From Leptolinea sp. (GTDB lineage Bacteria; Chloroflexota; Anaerolineae; Anaerolineales; Anaerolineaceae), in contig JALHEL010000002.1 of the NCBI GenBank assembly GCA_022837205.1, forward strand, positions 1 to 26,945: a DNA stretch of 26,945 nt, written 5' to 3'. Position 1 is the first letter of the stretch, and each line of letters begins with the position of its first letter. The notes beneath the pieces are model-generated. The model worked only from the letters and a program-made list of their open reading frames with translations, did no database searches and was not told the DNA's origin. Positions 23,563-26,945 of this stretch are shown in pieces. The translations under genes and the position numbers were made by a program.

Positions 23563-24567
23563 ATGGATTGGACAGATAAAGTTGTATTGATTACCGGAGG
23601 GACCGGATCTTTCGGAAAGAAATTCATCCAGGTCATGCTGAAGGAATATCATCCGGAAAAAATCATTATTTACAGCCGGGATGAACTCAAACAGTATGAA
23701 ATGCAGAATTCCGGGATCAATGACCCGCGCTTGCGATATTTTATCGGTGATGTTCGGGATTTGGATCGTATGAAACGGGCTTTTCAAGGGGTTGATATAG
23801 TCGTTCACGCCGCCGCTTTGAAGCAGGTCCCGGCATGCGAATATAATCCGTTTGAAGCGGTCAAAACAAATATATTGGGTACGGAAAATGTGATTGATGC
23901 CGCATTGGATATGGGCGTAAAAAAAGTCCTGGCGATCAGTACGGACAAAGCGGTGAATCCGGTTAACCTTTATGGCGTGACAAAATTAGCCGCCGAAAAA
24001 TTGGTCATTCAAAGCAACTCATATGCCGGCGGGCGGGAAACGCGCCTTTCTTGTGTCCGATACGGAAATGTGGTCGGCAGCCGCGGTTCGGTTGTGCCGG
24101 TTTTCCTAAAACAGCGGTCAACGGGACGATTAACGGTTACCGATGAACGGATGACCCGGTTTTGGATTTCTCTGGAACAAGGCGTTCATTTTGTCATCCG
24201 ATGTATCGAACAAATGCACGGCGGGGAAGTGTTCGTGCCGAAAATTCCCAGTATGAAGGTAAAAGATTTAGCTGCCGCCGTCGCTCCGGAAGCCGAAATT
24301 ACTTATACCGGCATTCGTCCCGGAGAAAAACTTCATGAGGTTTTGATTTCCGAAGACGAAGCACGAAATACGGTTGAATTCGATGATATGTTTATCGTCC
24401 AACCTTCGGGCACGACTTGGTTCGGCAGGGATTGGGAAAAATTGGGCAAAAAATTGCCGGATGACTATCATTATTCCAGTAATAACAATACCGAATGGCT
24501 CGATTTGGAAGGGATTAAAAAAATGATCGCGCCCTTTATGGAATCTTACGATCAAGAAGAATTTTAA
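23563..24567 (+). CDS. UDP-N-acetylglucosamine 4,6-dehydratase (inverting), PseB-like
   Basis: SDR-type dehydratase of 334 aa. The cofactor motif TGGTGSFG lies at 11-18. The active-site trio D128, K129 and Y137 in STDKAVNPVNLYGVTK has the spacing of H. pylori FlaA1/PseB (D132, K133, Y141). YSRDELKQYEM, RYFIGDVRD, RMTRFWISLE and HGGEVFVPKIPSMKV are typical of PseB rather than CapE/WbjB. It would convert UDP-GlcNAc to the 4-keto-6-deoxy-L-altrose (5-inverted) intermediate, the first step to pseudaminic-type sugars. A strong CGGAGGAAA site precedes the ATG, and an 82-base gap with hairpins separates it from the methyltransferase gene. Confidence 0.88.
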   Translation: MDWTDKVVLITGGTGSFGKKFIQVMLKEYHPEKIIIYSRDELKQYEMQNSGINDPRLRYFIGDVRDLDRMKRAFQGVDIVVHAAALKQVPACEYNPFEAVKTNILGTENVIDAALDMGVKKVLAISTDKAVNPVNLYGVTKLAAEKLVIQSNSYAGGRETRLSCVRYGNVVGSRGSVVPVFLKQRSTGRLTVTDERMTRFWISLEQGVHFVIRCIEQMHGGEVFVPKIPSMKVKDLAAAVAPEAEITYTGIRPGEKLHEVLISEDEARNTVEFDDMFIVQPSGTTWFGRDWEKLGKKLPDDYHYSSNNNTEWLDLEGIKKMIAPFMESYDQEEF

Positions 24568-24569
24568 CG

Positions 24570-25505
24570 ATGAAAAAATTGCTGGTTACGGGAGCATCCG
24601 GCTTGCTGGGGATGAATCTGGCGCTGGGGCTCAGCAAAAAATATCAAATTTTCGGAGTGGCAAATCATCTGACGCTGCAAGGAATTCCCTTCGAAATGGT
24701 TCAAAGGGATTTTTTTCGGAAAGATGTTGCCGCCGAATTGATCGATACCGTTCAACCCGATGCCGTCATTCATTGTGCTGCGATGGCCAATGTGGACACC
24801 TGTGAAAAGAATCCGGAAGCAGCAATGGAACTGAATGGGGAATTTCCCGGCAGATTGGCCGGAGAAACCGCAAAACGGCATATTCCGATGATTCATATTT
24901 CCACGGATGCGGTGTTCGACGGCAAAGAGCGAAAGGAAAACGGATATACCGAAAACGATCTTCCTCATCCGATCAATGTTTATGCCCGGTCCAAATTATT
25001 GGGAGAACAAAAGGTTTTCGAGGCGAACCCCGATGCCGTCGTCGCTCGTGTCAATTTTTACGGCTGGAGTGTTTCCGGAAATCGCAGCTTAAGCGAGTTT
25101 TTTTATGTAAATCTCAAATCCGGACAGCGGGTTTTCGGGTTTACCGATGTCTTTTTCTGTCCCCTCTATGTTTGGGATTTGGCGGAAATATTGGAGAAAC
25201 TGCTGCTTAAGAATGCAAAGGGCCTCTATCATGTTTTCAGCCCGGAATTTCTCAGCAAATACGAATTCGGAGTAAACATTGCCGGGAAGTTCGGTTTTGA
25301 TCCGAATTTAATTCAACCGGTTTCATGGCAAGCGGGCGGGTTGGATGCACCGCGATCTCCTTATCTGATTATGAATACCGACAAACTTCGGGAATTTTTG
25401 GGAGAAAGTTTACCGGACCAGGAAACCTGTTTGAATCATTTTTATGAAGCCGAAAAATCAGGTTTGCCCGAATTGATTCGATCTTTTCGGACGGATAACA
25501 GCTAA
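24570..25505 (+). CDS. RmlD-like SDR sugar-nucleotide reductase
   Basis: SDR protein of 311 aa in the RmlD (dTDP-4-dehydrorhamnose reductase) superfamily. The cofactor motif TGASGLLG lies at 7-14, then IHCAAMANVDTCEKNP, HISTDAVFDG and the catalytic YARSK (about 137-141). RmlA, RmlB and RmlC are not nearby, so a rhamnose role is doubtful. Its place, two bases after the PseB-like gene and before a NeuB-type synthase, suggests it reduces or epimerises the keto-sugar made upstream. It lacks the C-terminal cupin of CapF/WbjC. The ribosome-binding site is weak, so translation is probably coupled. Confidence 0.82.
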   Translation: MKKLLVTGASGLLGMNLALGLSKKYQIFGVANHLTLQGIPFEMVQRDFFRKDVAAELIDTVQPDAVIHCAAMANVDTCEKNPEAAMELNGEFPGRLAGETAKRHIPMIHISTDAVFDGKERKENGYTENDLPHPINVYARSKLLGEQKVFEANPDAVVARVNFYGWSVSGNRSLSEFFYVNLKSGQRVFGFTDVFFCPLYVWDLAEILEKLLLKNAKGLYHVFSPEFLSKYEFGVNIAGKFGFDPNLIQPVSWQAGGLDAPRSPYLIMNTDKLREFLGESLPDQETCLNHFYEAEKSGLPELIRSFRTDNS

Positions 25506-25516
25506 AAAGAGGAATT

Positions 25517-26584
25517 ATGGAATTGAAATTCGGCAATCAAACGGTTGGAGAGAATCACCCCGTATATTTTATTGCGGACATCGCAGCGAATCATGACGGA
25601 GATTTGAACCGTGCCAAAATGCTGATTCATTTGGCAAAGGAATCGGGTGCGGATGCCGCTAAGTTTCAAAATTTCAAAGCGCCGAAAATCGTCTCCGATT
25701 TCGGATTTAAAAATCTCGGCGGACAGAAATCCCACCAAGCAAAATGGCAAAAAAGTGTTTTTGAGGTTTATCAAGATGCTTCCGTTCCGGACCGGTGGTC
25801 CGAGGAACTGAAGGAAGCCTGTGAAAAAGAGGGAATTCTGTATTTTTCATCGCCTTATGATTTTGAATCGATTGATTGGCTGGATCGATATATCCCCGTC
25901 TATAAGATCGGTTCCGGAGAAATAGACTGGCTTGAGTCGCTCGAGCGGATTGCATCCAAACAGAAACCGGTACTGTTGGCAACCGGCGCAGCGGATATGA
26001 GCGATGTCACACGGGCGGTCGAGACGATTTTGAAGATCAATCCGCAGCTCGTTTTGATGCAATGCAATACAAATTACACCGCCAGTCTCGAAAACTTCAA
26101 ATATATACATCTTCGGGTTTTGGAGACGTATCACCGGCTTTGGCCGGATTTAATTTTGGGTTTATCGGATCATACGCCGGGACATGCGACGGTTTTGGGA
26201 GCGGTTGCATTAGGCGCCAAAGTCATTGAAAAGCATTTTACCGACGATAATGAGCGTATCGGTCCGGATCATAAATTCGCCATGAATCCGAAATCCTGGG
26301 AAGAAATGGTTGTCAACACCCGCCAACTGGAAGCCGCGTTGGGTTCACCGGAAAAAAAGATCAATGAAAACGAAAAAGAAACAGCTGTTATTCAACGACG
26401 TTGCCTGAGAGCGGCTCGGGATATCAAAGCCGGTGAGCGGCTCACCCGAGATATGATCGATGTCTTACGTCCCGCGACACCCGGCGCTTTGAAACCCTAC
26501 GAGATTTCCGCGGTGATCGGCAAAAAAGTGCTGTCCGATCTCCCTTACGGAAAAGAAATAACCCGGCAGGATTTGGAAGATTAA
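25517..26584 (+). CDS. N-acetylneuraminate/pseudaminate synthase family protein (NeuB/PseI/SpsE-like)
   Basis: Sialic-acid synthase family protein of 355 aa, condensing phosphoenolpyruvate with a six-carbon sugar to a nine-carbon nonulosonate. The TIM-barrel domain (about 1-275) shows IADIAANHDGDLNRAK, the KFQ, YKIGSGEI, LATGA and LGLSDHTPG motifs, and EKHFTDD followed by GPDHKFAMNP. A C-terminal SAF (antifreeze-like) domain covers about 290-352, beginning RCLRAARDIKAGE. Which sugar it uses is not decided by sequence; the PseB-like neighbour favours a pseudaminate-type product. AGAGGAATT precedes the ATG. Confidence 0.88.
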   Translation: MELKFGNQTVGENHPVYFIADIAANHDGDLNRAKMLIHLAKESGADAAKFQNFKAPKIVSDFGFKNLGGQKSHQAKWQKSVFEVYQDASVPDRWSEELKEACEKEGILYFSSPYDFESIDWLDRYIPVYKIGSGEIDWLESLERIASKQKPVLLATGAADMSDVTRAVETILKINPQLVLMQCNTNYTASLENFKYIHLRVLETYHRLWPDLILGLSDHTPGHATVLGAVALGAKVIEKHFTDDNERIGPDHKFAMNPKSWEEMVVNTRQLEAALGSPEKKINENEKETAVIQRRCLRAARDIKAGERLTRDMIDVLRPATPGALKPYEISAVIGKKVLSDLPYGKEITRQDLED

Positions 26585-26585
26585 C

Positions 26586-26945
26586 TTGAAAATTCTCTAT
26601 TTTTCGCGGGATTATTGCCCTCATGATTATCGTTTTCTAAAAGCCATTCATGATATCGGTCATGAGGTTTTCTTTCTGCGGCTCGAGAACTCGGGAAGAA
26701 ATTTGGAGAGCCGTGAATTGCCGGAGGCGGTTCACGAAGCGGAATGGCGGTGGCGAGAAATCCCCTATGATCCTCGAAATGCGGACGCGATCTTGTCGGA
26801 TCTGAAAGAGATTTTTGACCAAATCCAACCCGATGTGATTCATAGCGGACCATTAACGGATGTTTCATGGTTGACAGCCGAAGCGGACCTTCATCCGCAT
26901 GCGGCGATGTCATGGGGGTTCGACCTGATGCATGATATCGAAGCG
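26586..26945 (+). CDS. Glycosyltransferase-like protein, N-terminal part (runs off the window)
   Basis: A frame of 120 codons is open from a TTG at 26586 to the window end. It begins MKILYFSRDYCPHDYRFL, then HDIGHEVFFLRLE and later QIQPDVIHSGPL, the pattern of a GT-B/GT4 acceptor domain (first strand, then helix, then a DVIHSGP loop). The TTG lies two bases after the NeuB-type stop, with GGAAG about six bases before it; no in-frame ATG occurs until codon 108. It probably adds a sugar to the glycan made by this operon. The C-terminal donor-binding half is not visible. Confidence 0.72.
   Translation, partial: MKILYFSRDYCPHDYRFLKAIHDIGHEVFFLRLENSGRNLESRELPEAVHEAEWRWREIPYDPRNADAILSDLKEIFDQIQPDVIHSGPLTDVSWLTAEADLHPHAAMSWGFDLMHDIEA

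Noticed and set aside
24570..25505. dTDP-rhamnose biosynthesis (rmlD)
   Set aside because: No rmlA, rmlB or rmlC is present and the neighbours are nonulosonate-type genes, so only the superfamily is assigned.

Overview
The window looks like a piece of a bacterial chromosome of moderate G+C from a fermentative, probably monoderm lineage. A Chloroflexota (Anaerolineae-type) origin is my inference from the gene mix and protein style: a LysM-M23 peptidase, a YacL-like PIN-TRAM protein, an Opp-type ABC system and ABC-dependent glycan export. No rRNA, tRNA or phylogenetic marker here proves it. There are no insertion sequences, CRISPR arrays, rRNA genes or credible tRNA genes.

Layout. (1) 1-1237, minus strand: a ChlI/ChlD-type chelatase ATPase. 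It ends on a run of nine A followed at once by a stop, and the -1 frame stays open to the window edge. This is the arrangement expected for programmed -1 frameshifting in chlD. (2) 1391-3777, plus: a membrane-anchored LysM-M23 cell-wall peptidase coupled by an ATGA overlap to an AI-2E family membrane protein. They converge with metG (minus, 3849-5627) at a bidirectional terminator. (3) 5804-7039, plus: an MFS transporter, followed by a 398-base non-coding gap. (4) 7438-10658, plus: a PIN-TRAM membrane protein, cysS and an rlmB-like rRNA methyltransferase. (5) 17151-10697, minus: an M20 amidohydrolase, a structured leader, a family-5 substrate-binding protein, two DppB/DppC permeases and a YtcJ-type amidohydrolase. 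No ABC ATPase gene is present.

(6) 17348 to the window end, plus: a surface-glycan operon. Its first gene is a winged-helix regulator, driven by a near-consensus promoter and overlapping the next gene. Then come a GDP-fucose synthase-like enzyme, Wzm- and Wzt-type export ABC subunits, a GT-B-like capsule protein, a methyltransferase, a PseB-like dehydratase, an RmlD-like reductase, a NeuB/PseI-like synthase and the start of a glycosyltransferase. Together they suggest a nonulosonate- and deoxysugar-containing glycan exported by an ABC transporter, with the regulator in the same transcript.

The best candidates for something undescribed are the RNA leader at 15684-15821, which has a three-helix domain plus competing terminator and antiterminator pairings ahead of the Opp-type operon, and the regulator that heads the glycan operon. 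The chelatase frameshift matches a mechanism already published for chlD. All assignments come from reading motifs by eye; no database search or RNA folding program was run.
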